Of a DNA stretch of 64,000 nt, positions 17,566 through 25,870 are shown one piece after another (within the stretch, counting starts at the first letter, position 1; every line of letters begins with the position of its first letter). The stretch is from positions 2,458,001 through 2,522,000 of the forward strand of contig NZ_CP080524.1 in assembly GCF_024746795.1 (NCBI RefSeq), given 5' to 3'. The stretch is from Mesorhizobium sp. AR10. GTDB taxonomy: Bacteria; Pseudomonadota; Alphaproteobacteria; Rhizobiales; Rhizobiaceae. Made by a program: the position numbers and the translations under genes. The notes beneath the pieces were generated by a model that was not told the DNA's origin, made no database searches, and saw only the letters and a list, made by a program, of their open reading frames with translations.

Positions 17566-18228
17566 TCAGTAACGGAACAGGCGCGACGCAACCAGGCGTG
17601 CGCCTATCGTGAATATCTTGGATATCATGTAGTACAAGCAGGCTGCGACAAAGAAGTATTCGAATGTCCTGTAAGTCTTGACATTCAATTGCTGCGTAAC
17701 GCCGGTCAAGTCACTTGTCAGGCCGACTACCACCCCAAGCGATGTCATCAGGATCGACCAAACCATCTGGTTTGTCATGGCGTGGAACACCGCGCGCAGC
17801 ATTTGCGGCAGGACGATGTGCCACATGGTCCGAATTTGACCCAATCCCAGTGAGCGTGCCGCGCGTGTCTGGGTTTCCGGGACAGCCGAGAATCCGCCGC
17901 GAAAGGTTTCAGCAAGGTAGCCGGCATTGTTGAAGGTAATGCCCAGCAAGAGCGCGGAATAGGAGTCGACACGAAGCCCGAAGGATCCCAGGCCGAAATA
18001 GATCAGGTAGATCTGAAACAGGGCAGGGGTGTTTCGCGCGGTCTCGATCCATATGTCGGCCAGGGCCGCGAGCGTCTTTCCGCCCGATCTTTTTGCAAGC
18101 GCCATCAGAACAGCGAAGACCGTGCCGATTGCCATCGCCAGGGCCGCGATTTCGAGTGTCACCAACGCACCCCACAGCATCTCTGGCAGTGAGTGGAGCA
18201 CGGGGCGCCATTGGAAGGTGTATGCCAT
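17566..18228 (-). CDS. Polar amino acid ABC transporter permease (first)
   Basis: A 220-aa His/Glu/Gln-type permease. Helices include LWGALVTLEIAALAMAIGTVFAVLMAL, then ARNTPALFQIYLIYFGLG, and the EAA loop [32 protein letters not shown]. It forms the heteromeric channel with the following permease. The gene is 106 nt downstream of the binding protein at 18335-19156, with a hairpin between. Confidence 0.9.
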   Translation of the reverse strand: MAYTFQWRPVLHSLPEMLWGALVTLEIAALAMAIGTVFAVLMALAKRSGGKTLAALADIWIETARNTPALFQIYLIYFGLGSFGLRVDSYSALLLGITFNNAGYLAETFRGGFSAVPETQTRAARSLGLGQIRTMWHIVLPQMLRAVFHAMTNQMVWSILMTSLGVVVGLTSDLTGVTQQLNVKTYRTFEYFFVAACLYYMISKIFTIGARLVASRLFRY

Positions 18229-18289
18229 GCGAGGACCCCTTCATGCGATGGATGCTGTTCTTCGGCCAGCAAAGACAGGTCTTCGAGCA

Positions 18290-18321
18290 TCCCGGACGCA
18301 ATCGAAACACGGCGTCCGGGA
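18290..18321 (-). terminator. Hairpin after first binding-protein gene (partial terminator/RNA stabiliser)
   Basis: TCCCGGACGC (18290-18299) and GCGTCCGGGA (18312-18321) form a perfect 10-bp stem with a 12-nt loop, 14 nt downstream of the binding-protein stop. There is no T-run. Such a hairpin typically keeps binding-protein mRNA more abundant than that of the permeases. A related hairpin follows the second copy at 20522-20551. Confidence 0.55.
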
Positions 18322-18334
18322 CGGTCCGAACTTG

Positions 18335-19156
18335 TTATCGATAGACGCCTGCTACGGAGAGATCAGGAGCCGGACCGCCTTCGGTCCCGACCCATTTCTT
18401 GTAGAGCTCGGCATAGCGTCCGGAGCGAACCTGCCGGTTCAGGAACAGGTTCACATAGTTGAGCAGTCCCTGCTCTTCGCGCTTCACGAGGAGCGCGCAA
18501 TAATCGGGGTCCACCGGAGCGTCACCGACGATCTTCAGGCCCGGATATTTGCCCGACTTTATGATGTCTGTCGCAATCGTCGATGTCGTGTAGGTCGCAT
18601 CGATCTGCTTCTGGCTCAACGCCAGGAACGTGTCGGCTTGAGATTGGAAGGTCAGTATCTTGGTGTTGGCGTCACCAAAGCCTTTGACTTGCTCTTCAAG
18701 AGCAAGCGTCTCATAGCCGCCCACCGGCCCGCCGACGGTGTGACCTTTGATATCAGCCGGGCTTTCGATGCCGGAATCTTCCCGCGCCAGAACGATGGTC
18801 TTGAATACGAAATAGGGGATCGAGAAGCCGACCGTCTTTGCGCGCTCGAGCGTGTCGGACGTAATGGCGACGCCGACGTCGGCCCGTCCTGAAAGAACAG
18901 AGATAATTTTCTCTGGACCGGGCGTATCGACGATCTCGGCCTCAACGCCAAGCGCCTTCGCCAGGTCGTTGCAGTAGTCGACGTCAAAGCCGATCGGCTT
19001 GTTGTCCTTGTCGCGCGATCCGTTTGGCGGGAAATCGAGCATGACCGCGCACCGCAGCTTACCGGCCGAGATGATGTCGTCCAACTGGTCGGCATGTGCC
19101 GCTGTCGCAAGCCCGGATGCCAAGGCGGTGGCGAAGATGAATGGAGAAATGCGCAT
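18335..19156 (-). CDS. Amino acid ABC transporter substrate-binding protein (copy 1)
   Basis: A 273-aa family 3 periplasmic binding protein. The Sec signal peptide is MRISPFIFATALASGLATAAHA; the mature protein starts DQLDDIISAGKLRCAV and has the family pattern PIGFDVDYCNDLAKALGVEAEIVDT and LSGRADVGVA. It differs from copy 2 (20565-21386) at about 26 of 273 positions. The start at 19156 has GAGGA upstream. A GntR-operator palindrome lies 64 nt upstream, just after the M20 gene, so this copy has its own regulated promoter. The likely ligand is a proline- or hydroxyproline-like compound (inference from the locus). Confidence 0.92.
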   Translation of the reverse strand: MRISPFIFATALASGLATAAHADQLDDIISAGKLRCAVMLDFPPNGSRDKDNKPIGFDVDYCNDLAKALGVEAEIVDTPGPEKIISVLSGRADVGVAITSDTLERAKTVGFSIPYFVFKTIVLAREDSGIESPADIKGHTVGGPVGGYETLALEEQVKGFGDANTKILTFQSQADTFLALSQKQIDATYTTSTIATDIIKSGKYPGLKIVGDAPVDPDYCALLVKREEQGLLNYVNLFLNRQVRSGRYAELYKKWVGTEGGPAPDLSVAGVYR

Positions 19157-19219
19157 TTTCAGTTCCTCTCTTTTTTGATTGCAGGCATTGAACACGGTGC
19201 CTGATATCGTATCTAGAAT

Positions 19220-19231
19220 ATCGTATACGAA
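19220..19231. promoter_or_regulatory. GntR operator candidate (copy 1), upstream of first binding-protein gene
   Basis: ATCGTATACGAA, matching the local consensus ATCGTATACGAT at 11 of 12 positions, 64 nt upstream of the ATG at 19156. A half-site GATATCGTATC lies at 19203-19213. The same arrangement precedes binding-protein copy 2. Confidence 0.7.
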
Positions 19232-19243
19232 ACTACGATTTGG

Positions 19244-20452
19244 TCAAATCCTTCCAGCGTCACTGATGGAGGCTCGCCCCGCTCGTTTAGGGCCTTCCAC
19301 GGCTGGCAGCCGGCGCCGAGTGACTGCGACGTGAAAGCCTGCTCCGCCCATAAGGGCGGCATCGTTGAAATCATAGGTTGGGTTGTGCAGTGGCGCGGAG
19401 TCTTCACCATTGCCGATGAAGGCATAGCAACCTGGAACATGGTTGAGGAATTGAGCGAAATCCTCCGATCCCGGGGCGGGGGCGTTAGCGGTCATCGTTG
19501 CGTCTTGACCGAAGACGAGAGCCGCGGCAGCCAGAGCCTCAGTTGTGAGATCTTCATCGTTGATTGTCGATAGGCATCGGCGCGTGTATCCGACCTCTGC
19601 TGAAACATTGTGCGCGAGCGCGATACCTTGTGCGATGATGCGCATCTGCTTTTCGATGTTGGCGCTGACCTCCGGCCTGAAGCTGCGCGCGTCGCCAAGA
19701 ATACGGGAGAGCCCTGGCAGCGCGTTACATATCCCGTCGGTGATCAGTTCAGTCACCGACACCACCGACACGTCCGTCGGATTGATGCGGCGGGACACGA
19801 TGGTCTGAAGATTTGTAACGAGTGCACAGGCCGCAACGAGCGTTTCGTTGCTGATATGAGGCTGGGAGGCGTGGCCTCCAATTCCCCGCAACGTGATCTC
19901 GAACAGATCCTCTGCCGACATTATGGCACCGCCGCGCGTCCGGAATTCGCCAACGGGGACGCCGGGCATGTTGTGGATGCCGTAGATTTCCTCGAATGGG
20001 AACCGTTCCATCAAGCCGTCGGCAAGCATGGCGAGAGCGCCTTGCCCCGTTTCCTCGGCCGGCTGAAAAACGAAGCGGACCGTGCCATTGAAACCACCTT
20101 CCTCGGCCAGGAGCTTGGCGGCGCCGAGAAGCATCGAGGTGTGTCCGTCGTGGCCGCAGGCGTGCATGAGGCTGGGATTCGTCGACCTGTAGGTTACGCT
20201 CCCCTGTTCCGGGATACGCAGCGCGTCCATATCGGCCCGGAGGGCGATCGAGCGATTGCCTGTGCCCCGCTTCAGCGTGCCGACAACGCCGGTGCCACCG
20301 ACGCCTTCGACGACGTCATCCAAGCCGAATGCACGCAACTTGGCAGCCACGAATGCCGCCGTGCGCTGCTCTTCGAAACCAAACTCCGGGTGCTGGTGGA
20401 GATCGCGCCTCCACACCATCATTTCGCGCTGCAACGCCGACAACTCGACCAT
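19244..20452 (-). CDS. M20 family metallohydrolase (amidohydrolase/deacetylase)
   Basis: A 402-aa M20D-type zinc hydrolase similar to hippurate and N-acyl-amino acid hydrolases. Metal-site motifs are LRADMDALRIPE, HACGHDGHTSMLLGAAKLL and FVFQPAEETGQGAL, with the late His in APGSEDFAQFL. It removes acyl groups from N-acylated amino acids or related amides. The start at 20452 has GGAGG about 8 nt upstream. The last ~30 residues after AALMGGAGFHVAV are unusually Arg-rich for the family, which may reflect a late frameshift. It sits between the two binding-protein genes, so its substrate is presumably imported by this transporter. Confidence 0.87.
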   Translation of the reverse strand: MVELSALQREMMVWRRDLHQHPEFGFEEQRTAAFVAAKLRAFGLDDVVEGVGGTGVVGTLKRGTGNRSIALRADMDALRIPEQGSVTYRSTNPSLMHACGHDGHTSMLLGAAKLLAEEGGFNGTVRFVFQPAEETGQGALAMLADGLMERFPFEEIYGIHNMPGVPVGEFRTRGGAIMSAEDLFEITLRGIGGHASQPHISNETLVAACALVTNLQTIVSRRINPTDVSVVSVTELITDGICNALPGLSRILGDARSFRPEVSANIEKQMRIIAQGIALAHNVSAEVGYTRRCLSTINDEDLTTEALAAAALVFGQDATMTANAPAPGSEDFAQFLNHVPGCYAFIGNGEDSAPLHNPTYDFNDAALMGGAGFHVAVTRRRLPAVEGPKRAGRASISDAGRI

Positions 20453-20521
20453 CAGAACGCCTCCTCGACATGTTTGCAGTTTCGCGGGCTGAAATCAGTA
20501 GAGACAGGTCGTCGCAAGCAT

Positions 20522-20551
20522 CCCGGACGCAGTCACAAGACTGCATCCGGG
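20522..20551 (-). terminator. Hairpin after second binding-protein gene
   Basis: CCCGGACGCAGT (20522-20533) pairs with ACTGCATCCGGG (20540-20551) with one mismatch and a 6-nt loop, 14 nt past the stop. It shares the CCCGGACGC arm with the hairpin at 18290, consistent with joint duplication of gene and hairpin. Confidence 0.5.
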
Positions 20552-20564
20552 GCGGCGCGAACTG

Positions 20565-21386
20565 CTACCGATAGACGCCTGCTACGGAGAGATCAGGAGC
20601 GGGGCCGCCTTCTGTCCCGACCCATTTCTTGTAGAGTTCGGCATAGCGGCCGGAGCGAACCTGCCGGTTCAGGAACAGGTTCACATAGTTGAGCAATCCC
20701 TGCTCGTGGCGCAGCACGAGGAGCGCGCAATAGTCGGCGTCGACGGGAGCGTCACCGACAATCTTCAGGCCGGGATATTTGCCCGACTGGATGATGGACG
20801 TCGCGATCGTGGATGTCGTGTAGGTCGCATCGATCTGCTTCTGGCTCAGCGCCAGGAACGTATCGGATTGGGACTGGAAGGTAAGCATCTTGCCGTTCGC
20901 GTCATTGAAGCCTTTGACTTGCTCTTCAAGAGCAAGCGTCTCATAGGCGCCCGCCGGTCCTCCGACGGTGTGCCCCTTGATATCAGTCGGGCTTTTGATG
21001 CCGGAATCCTCACGTGCCAGAACGATGGTCTTGAACACGAAATAGGGGATCGAGAAGCCGATCGTCTTCGCCCGCTCCAGTGTGTCGGATGCAACCGCGA
21101 TGCCCACGTCGGCGCGTCCTGAAAGAATTGCGGGAATTCGATCGGGATCGGGCGTGTCGACGATCTCGGCCTCCACGCCAAGCGCCTTCGCCAGATCGTT
21201 GCAGTAGTCGACGTCAAAGCCGATCGGCTTGTTGTCCTTGTCGCGCGCCCCGTTTGGCGGGAAATCGAGCTCGATCGCGCACCGCAGTTTACCGGCCGAG
21301 ATGATGTCGTCCAGCTGGTCGGCATGTGCCGCGGTCGCGAGCCCAGATGCCAGAGCGGTGGCGAAGATGAATGGAGAAATGCGCAT
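20565..21386 (-). CDS. Amino acid ABC transporter substrate-binding protein (copy 2)
   Basis: A 273-aa protein, same length as and about 90% identical by my count to copy 1, including an identical signal peptide (MRISPFIFATALASGLATAAHA) and an identical C-terminus. Differences cluster in the middle, for example CAIELDFPPNGARDK against CAVMLDFPPNGSRDK and TPDPDRIPAILSG against TPGPEKIISVLSG, so ligand preference may differ. It has its own GntR-type palindrome 64 nt upstream, at the 3' end of the racemase gene. No separate permease accompanies it, so both copies probably feed the same permease pair. Confidence 0.92.
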   Translation of the reverse strand: MRISPFIFATALASGLATAAHADQLDDIISAGKLRCAIELDFPPNGARDKDNKPIGFDVDYCNDLAKALGVEAEIVDTPDPDRIPAILSGRADVGIAVASDTLERAKTIGFSIPYFVFKTIVLAREDSGIKSPTDIKGHTVGGPAGAYETLALEEQVKGFNDANGKMLTFQSQSDTFLALSQKQIDATYTTSTIATSIIQSGKYPGLKIVGDAPVDADYCALLVLRHEQGLLNYVNLFLNRQVRSGRYAELYKKWVGTEGGPAPDLSVAGVYR

Positions 21387-21449
21387 TTCAGTTTTTCTCT
21401 TTGTTTTGATTGCAGGCTCTAGACACGGTATCGATATCGTATCTGAAAT

Positions 21450-21461
21450 ATCGTATACGAT
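21450..21461. promoter_or_regulatory. GntR operator candidate (copy 2), upstream of second binding-protein gene
   Basis: A perfect ATCGTATACGAT palindrome, 64 nt upstream of the ATG at 21386 and 1 nt past the stop codon of the racemase homologue. A half-site ATATCGTATC lies about 12 nt further toward the gene. Confidence 0.75.
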
Positions 21462-21462
21462 A

Positions 21463-22470
21463 CTACTGTACAAGGAAGCCATAGGTCAGCGGATCGGCCT
21501 CATCGATGACCCAGTTCGCGAAGCCACAGATCGAGGCCCGCCCGCTCACTTCGGGAATGACGGCGTCGAACTCCCCGACCTTTGTTTCGCTGAGAACACG
21601 TCCTTTGAAGATCGTCCCGATGATCGATTCGTTCACCAGAGTGTCTTCTGCGGTTAGCTCCCCACGCAGGTACAATTGCGCGACTCGGCCGGCTGTCCCT
21701 GATCCGGTCGGGGACCGGTCGATCGCCCGATCGGCGTAGACGCAGCAATTGGCCTGCGTTGATCCCTCATGGCGCGGTGCGCCGTGGACCATGACGCCGT
21801 AGACATCGTTGAACTCAGGAATTTCGGGATGAATGACGGACATCTTGGCGTTCACGGCAGTCTTGATCTCGTAGCCAAGCTGCGTGATGTTCTGCAGGTC
21901 TTTCTCCCGAATGGTGATGTTGTGCTGGCGCCCATCGACGTAGAAGTATGTTGCGCCGCCATAGGCAATGTCACCGGTCACCTGGCCGAAAGTTGGAGTA
22001 TCGACGGTTACATCCCGCTTGAAGACGAATGACGGCACGTTCACGAACCGAACGGATCCAACCCTCTCGCCATCCCATTCGACAAAGGCTTCGATGAAAC
22101 CGCAAGGAGCGTCGATGCCGACACGGGTCTCCGGGGAAACCCGCTCGATCCAGCCCAACTCCACCGCAGCGGTCGCGAGTGCGATGACGCCATGACCGCA
22201 ATGCGGGCTGTAGCCCAAATTGCTCAGGAAGATGATGCCGAAATCCGCTCCTTCATTGACAGGGGAAGTCAGGTAGCCGCCGTAGAGGTCCTTATGGCCG
22301 CGCGGCTCAAGCATCACGGCGCGCCTGTACTGATCCGCGTTTTTCTTCAGCCAGGCGCTGCGTTCCAAAATGGTCTTGCCGGGGATTTTCGGGAGCCCCT
22401 GCGTTACCAGCCGGAATGTCTCACCGCACGTGTGCAACTCGACAGTGTTCAAAAACCTCTCGTACTTCAT
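21463..22470 (-). CDS. Proline racemase family protein, trans-3-hydroxy-L-proline dehydratase type (Cys/Thr)
   Basis: A 335-aa proline racemase superfamily member. The first catalytic residue is Cys91 in GYSPHCGHG. The second site reads DRSPTGSGTAG with Thr255 in place of the Cys found in racemases and epimerases. The Cys/Thr pair is characteristic of trans-3-hydroxy-L-proline dehydratases, which form delta1-pyrroline-2-carboxylate. Two possible reductases for that product lie in the locus (15076-16029 and 25867-26886). The start at 22470 has GGGGAG upstream; the ORF runs further but without a better site. A GntR-type palindrome lies about 133 nt upstream. Confidence 0.85.
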   Translation of the reverse strand: MKYERFLNTVELHTCGETFRLVTQGLPKIPGKTILERSAWLKKNADQYRRAVMLEPRGHKDLYGGYLTSPVNEGADFGIIFLSNLGYSPHCGHGVIALATAAVELGWIERVSPETRVGIDAPCGFIEAFVEWDGERVGSVRFVNVPSFVFKRDVTVDTPTFGQVTGDIAYGGATYFYVDGRQHNITIREKDLQNITQLGYEIKTAVNAKMSVIHPEIPEFNDVYGVMVHGAPRHEGSTQANCCVYADRAIDRSPTGSGTAGRVAQLYLRGELTAEDTLVNESIIGTIFKGRVLSETKVGEFDAVIPEVSGRASICGFANWVIDEADPLTYGFLVQ

Positions 22471-22602
22471 ATCACTCCCCAAAACGGTATCTCTCGCTAG
22501 TCCGTCACGGAGGTAGCGGGCAGGCAACATTGACCAGTGCCCACCTTGAGGCGCAGGCCTCAAGGCAAGGTATCTTCGGACAAAATGAACCTTACATAAT
22601 AT

Positions 22603-22614
22603 ATCGTATACGAT
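22603..22614. promoter_or_regulatory. GntR operator candidate (copy 3), upstream of racemase-family gene
   Basis: A perfect ATCGTATACGAT palindrome in the 233-bp spacer between the GntR stop and the dehydratase start, surrounded by AT-rich sequence (CATAATATATCG...ATAAACGG) suited to a promoter. Confidence 0.75.
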
Positions 22615-22703
22615 AAACGGTTGACGTCAAGGGCAAAAGTTGCCGGTTCGAAAGCCGATGTAGGATTTCCGGCTGTGGGAGGGAGTGCGGAACCTGGAAA
22701 TGT

Positions 22704-23369
22704 CTATTTGCGAATGTTTGCCAGCAGGGACGCGCATGCCTTGGTGATGTGGTCATGCAGCAATTGTGCCGCTCGATCGGCATCTCCGTCGCGACAAGCC
22801 GCAAGAATTTCGCGGTGTTCCCTGTCATCAATGCCAGTTCCGCCCTGAAGCGTGATCTGGATGCGTAGATAGCGCTCTATCCGGTCGTTAACGGACCGAA
22901 TAAGGTTCATCAGGAAGGTTCGGTTGGCGTCTTCGTAGAGGCAGGAGTGGAACTGCCAGTTGAGCTCGGCCCATCGCGCAACGTTCGTCTCCCGGGCGAA
23001 CGCATCACAATATTCTTCAGCCCGCCGGAACGTCTTTGCCGTCATGTGCGGCACCGACAATTTCAAGGCGCTCGACTCCAGCATGGCTCTTACTTCGAAG
23101 ATCTGCGCTATTTCGGGCTCCGAAACACTTCTGACGACAGCGCCACGGTTGCGTTGGAACTCCACCAGGCCTTCGGCTTCGAGACGCTTGAGCGCTTCCC
23201 GAACCGGTATCTTGCTGACATCGAACAGTTTCGCGACGTCGTCCTGACGGATGGGTTCCCCCTCGTCAAACTCGCCCGTGATGATGGCTTCCCGCATGTG
23301 CTTGGCGATGAGGTCGGAGGCCGTCGGTGCGGAACCGAGAGATGGCAGACCTGCGGGGTTCAGGGGCAA
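22704..23369 (-). CDS. GntR family transcriptional regulator (FadR/FCD subfamily)
   Basis: A 221-aa regulator. The N-terminal winged helix contains REAIITGEFDEGEPIRQDDVAKLFDVSKIPVREALKRLEAEGLVEFQRNRGAVV; the all-helical FCD effector domain follows with ELNWQFHSCLYEDANRTFLMNLI and DREHREILAACRDGDADRAAQLLHDH, which provide metal/ligand residues. FCD-type GntR proteins bind short TNGTATACNA-like palindromes, and five such sequences (ATCGTATACGAT and variants) flank genes on both sides. It should therefore control both the transporter/dehydratase side and the divergent operon; repression relieved by an imino acid is the simplest model. Confidence 0.92.
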   Translation of the reverse strand: MPLNPAGLPSLGSAPTASDLIAKHMREAIITGEFDEGEPIRQDDVAKLFDVSKIPVREALKRLEAEGLVEFQRNRGAVVRSVSEPEIAQIFEVRAMLESSALKLSVPHMTAKTFRRAEEYCDAFARETNVARWAELNWQFHSCLYEDANRTFLMNLIRSVNDRIERYLRIQITLQGGTGIDDREHREILAACRDGDADRAAQLLHDHITKACASLLANIRK

Positions 23370-23485
23370 TGGTATCTCCAGGTCCGCAAGTTACAGCGCG
23401 TCCGTGAAACTGTCCGATCTAGAGCTTGGTCGCAGAACATATCTGCAGTTGGTGTTTACCTTGCACATCGCCGGTCGAATCTCAA

Positions 23486-23497
23486 AACGTATACAAT
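23486..23497. promoter_or_regulatory. GntR operator candidate (copy 4)
   Basis: AACGTATACAAT; keeps the CGTATAC core, 10 of 12 positions of the local consensus. It is 117 nt upstream of the GntR start and may serve autoregulation. Confidence 0.5.
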
Positions 23498-23598
23498 ATT
23501 CCACTTAGTGTTGAGTTAATCGGATGTCCAGTACCAAGGGCTCCCCGAGGAGGGCCCGGGGGGCCGGGACAATCCGAACTCCCGTTGACAAATCGGAT

Positions 23599-23610
23599 AG
23601 CGTATACGAT
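23599..23610. promoter_or_regulatory. GntR operator candidate (copy 5), overlapping plus-strand promoter
   Basis: AGCGTATACGAT, 11 of 12 positions, placed between a TTGACA -35 element and a GATATT -10 element about 100 nt upstream of the dimethylformamidase-like gene. Confidence 0.68.
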
Positions 23611-23711
23611 ATTCGATCCTGCGCGATATGTAGCGTAGGCGTTTTGCCGTTGCAAGCTGTTGTCTGCGTCATCACCGAAGACCGGCTTGGTGTCTCTCGT
23701 ATTGGTACGAC

Positions 23712-25870
23712 ATGCTCAATTCCCACAATCCTCTGCCGGCAGTCATCGGCTACGTGACGCCCCTCAGTGCGAAAGCCGGTGAGATTCTTCAGTTCAAGAT
23801 TTCGTCGGCGGGTAACCGTGATGTAGCGGCAAACGTCTTCAGGTTGGACTGCTGCGACCCAAATCCGGCTGGCCCGGGAGTAAAGCGCGAGCGGGTCGAA
23901 TTCGGATTGGAGCGGAGGTATCGGGCGGTCGAGCAGAGGGCTCATTTGGGCTCCTGCGCAATTGGACCCTTTCCAAAACGCCCTGAAATTCAGGGCCTGG
24001 TCATCAGCCTTGTCGTCCAGCCAAGACTTTCAAGTGCCTCTAGCCAGACCATTTTCTCGCTGCAGAATTCCGATGGCTCAAAGGGCTTGGCCCTGGTTCT
24101 GGTCGACGGAAATCTCTTTCTCAAGGCGCTGCGGAAACCTCAGGTAACCATCGACCTGAAACTCGATCTGCGATTGAACGAATGGACCAAGCTCAACGTC
24201 ACCTTCTACGAGAACGGTGTCTCCGCTCGCAGGTCCGTCATCCACACCCGCGAAAACTCAGAAGTCGCTGTTGCAGCGCACGACGTTTTGAATGTGCTTC
24301 GCGAAGTTGATCACACTTGCTTCGCGGCAACCTGGATTGGGCATCCCGAAGACTGCTTCAATGGATCGATCGAAGCACCTGTTGTAAGCGACGCCAGCGG
24401 TGATGTCCTGGCCAGTTGGACCCTCGCGAATACCATCGGCCGCGAATGGGTTGAGGACAATGTCGATCGGTCGCGCCGTCTTACTCTGATCAACATGCCG
24501 ATGCGCGCTGTCCGGTCTTCAAGCTGGACCGGCCGCGACATGGATTGGAAGGTTGCGCCGCAGGACTATGCCGCGATCACTTTCCATTCCGATGATCTGA
24601 GCGATTGCAAGTGGGAAACAACGATAGCGATCGAGGTGCCGGCAGAAGTGCCCTCAGGCGTCTATGGTCTCTTGGTCGACAACGGGGTCGGCACCGACAT
24701 CATTCCGTTCTATGTCCTGCGCAATCCGGAATTGCCCAGGCAAAGAATCTTGTTCCTGGCGCCGACATTCACCTACATGGCCTACGCGAACCACGCTCGG
24801 GGCAATTTTTCCGGCGCGCTGGAAGCGCGGGTCAAGGAGTGGAACGCATTCCCCCACAATCCTGATAATATCGGCGCCTTTGGCTGTTCCACCTACAACC
24901 GCCATCCGGACGGATCGGGCGTAACCCTGTCATCGCGGCTGCGGCCGATCATGACGATGCGCCCGCAATATCTCACATACTTCGACGCAAATGGCTCGGG
25001 GATGCGCCATTTTTCCGCGGATTCCCATCTGACGGATTGGCTAAGGGTCAAAGGCTTTTCATTCGATGTCTTGACCGACGAAGATCTGGATCGCGACGGC
25101 GCGGACGCCTGTCCGGGTATGATGTGGTCATCACGGGGACGCATCCGGAGTACCACACCCGTCAGACACTTGATGCGCTCATCTCCTACAGGGAGGGAGG
25201 CGGCAAGCTGATGTATCTCGGCGGCAACGGCTTCTACTGGAAGATCGGTCGCAGTCCAAATGAACCCCATATGATCGAGATTCGCCGGGCCGAAGGCGGC
25301 ATGCGGGTTTGGGCCAGTCGGCCCGGAGAATACTACAATCAGCTCGACGGCGAATATGGCGGATTGTGGCGCCGCAACGGCATAGCACCGCAGAGGGTCG
25401 CCGGCGTCGGCTTCACCGCCGAAGGCGCCTTTGAAGGAACCTACTATGTCCGCACCAAAGAGTCGGTTGAAGCCGACCTGTCGTTCTTGTTCGACGGCAT
25501 CCCGAACGATCAGAGAATAGGCGACTTCGGCCTCTCCGGCGGTGGCGCTGCTGGATTTGAGATCGACCAGGCCGCCGCGGATCTCGGGACGCCAGATTTT
25601 GCACGCGTCGTTGCCGCGTCCGAAGGCCATGGGCCAACGTTCGAAACCACATTTGAAGAACTGCTGCTGCCTGGCGTCTTCGATGGAGATCCACGACCCT
25701 ATGGCGGCATCCGTTCGAACATTGTCTGCGGGATCGCGGACAATGGCGGAGGCCTGTTCGCCGTGGGTTCGATCACCTTTTGCGGCAGTCTTTCGCACAA
25801 TGGCTACGACAACAACGTTTCGCGCCTTCTCGAAAATTGCCTGCGGAAATTTCTCGAGGCGCCGCAATGA
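23712..25870 (+). pseudogene. N,N-dimethylformamidase large-subunit-like protein, single frameshift
   Basis: Two frames together encode about 719 aa resembling the large subunit of N,N-dimethylformamidase. The first part (from 23712) has a lectin-like region (QTIFSLQNSDGSKGLALVLV, then SASGDVLASWTLANTIG-type strands), WKVAPQDYAAITFHSDDL and FLAPTFTYMAYANHARGNF. The second continues from about 25110 with GYDVVITGTHPEYHTRQTLDALISY, YLGGNGFYWKIG and HNGYDNNVSRLLENCLRKFL. One extra C after 25109 would restore the frame as ADALSGYDVVITG, so this is a 1-nt deletion or a sequencing error. DMFases hydrolyse amides with a mononuclear iron; no small-subunit gene is present. The end overlaps the next gene by 4 bp. 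Confidence 0.78.

Larger units (their letters stand above)
23370..23711. promoter_or_regulatory. Divergent control region of GntR gene and dimethylformamidase-like operon
   Basis: A 342-bp spacer without a gene. It holds two operator-like palindromes: AACGTATACAAT (23486-23497, 10 of 12) and AGCGTATACGAT (23599-23610, 11 of 12). A TTGACA at 23585-23590, 17 bp from GATATT at 23608-23613, makes a good sigma-70 promoter toward the plus-strand operon with the second palindrome lying between its elements, the expected place for a repressor. The stretch 23530-23570 is very G/C-rich with short self-complementary runs of unknown meaning. Confidence 0.65.
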
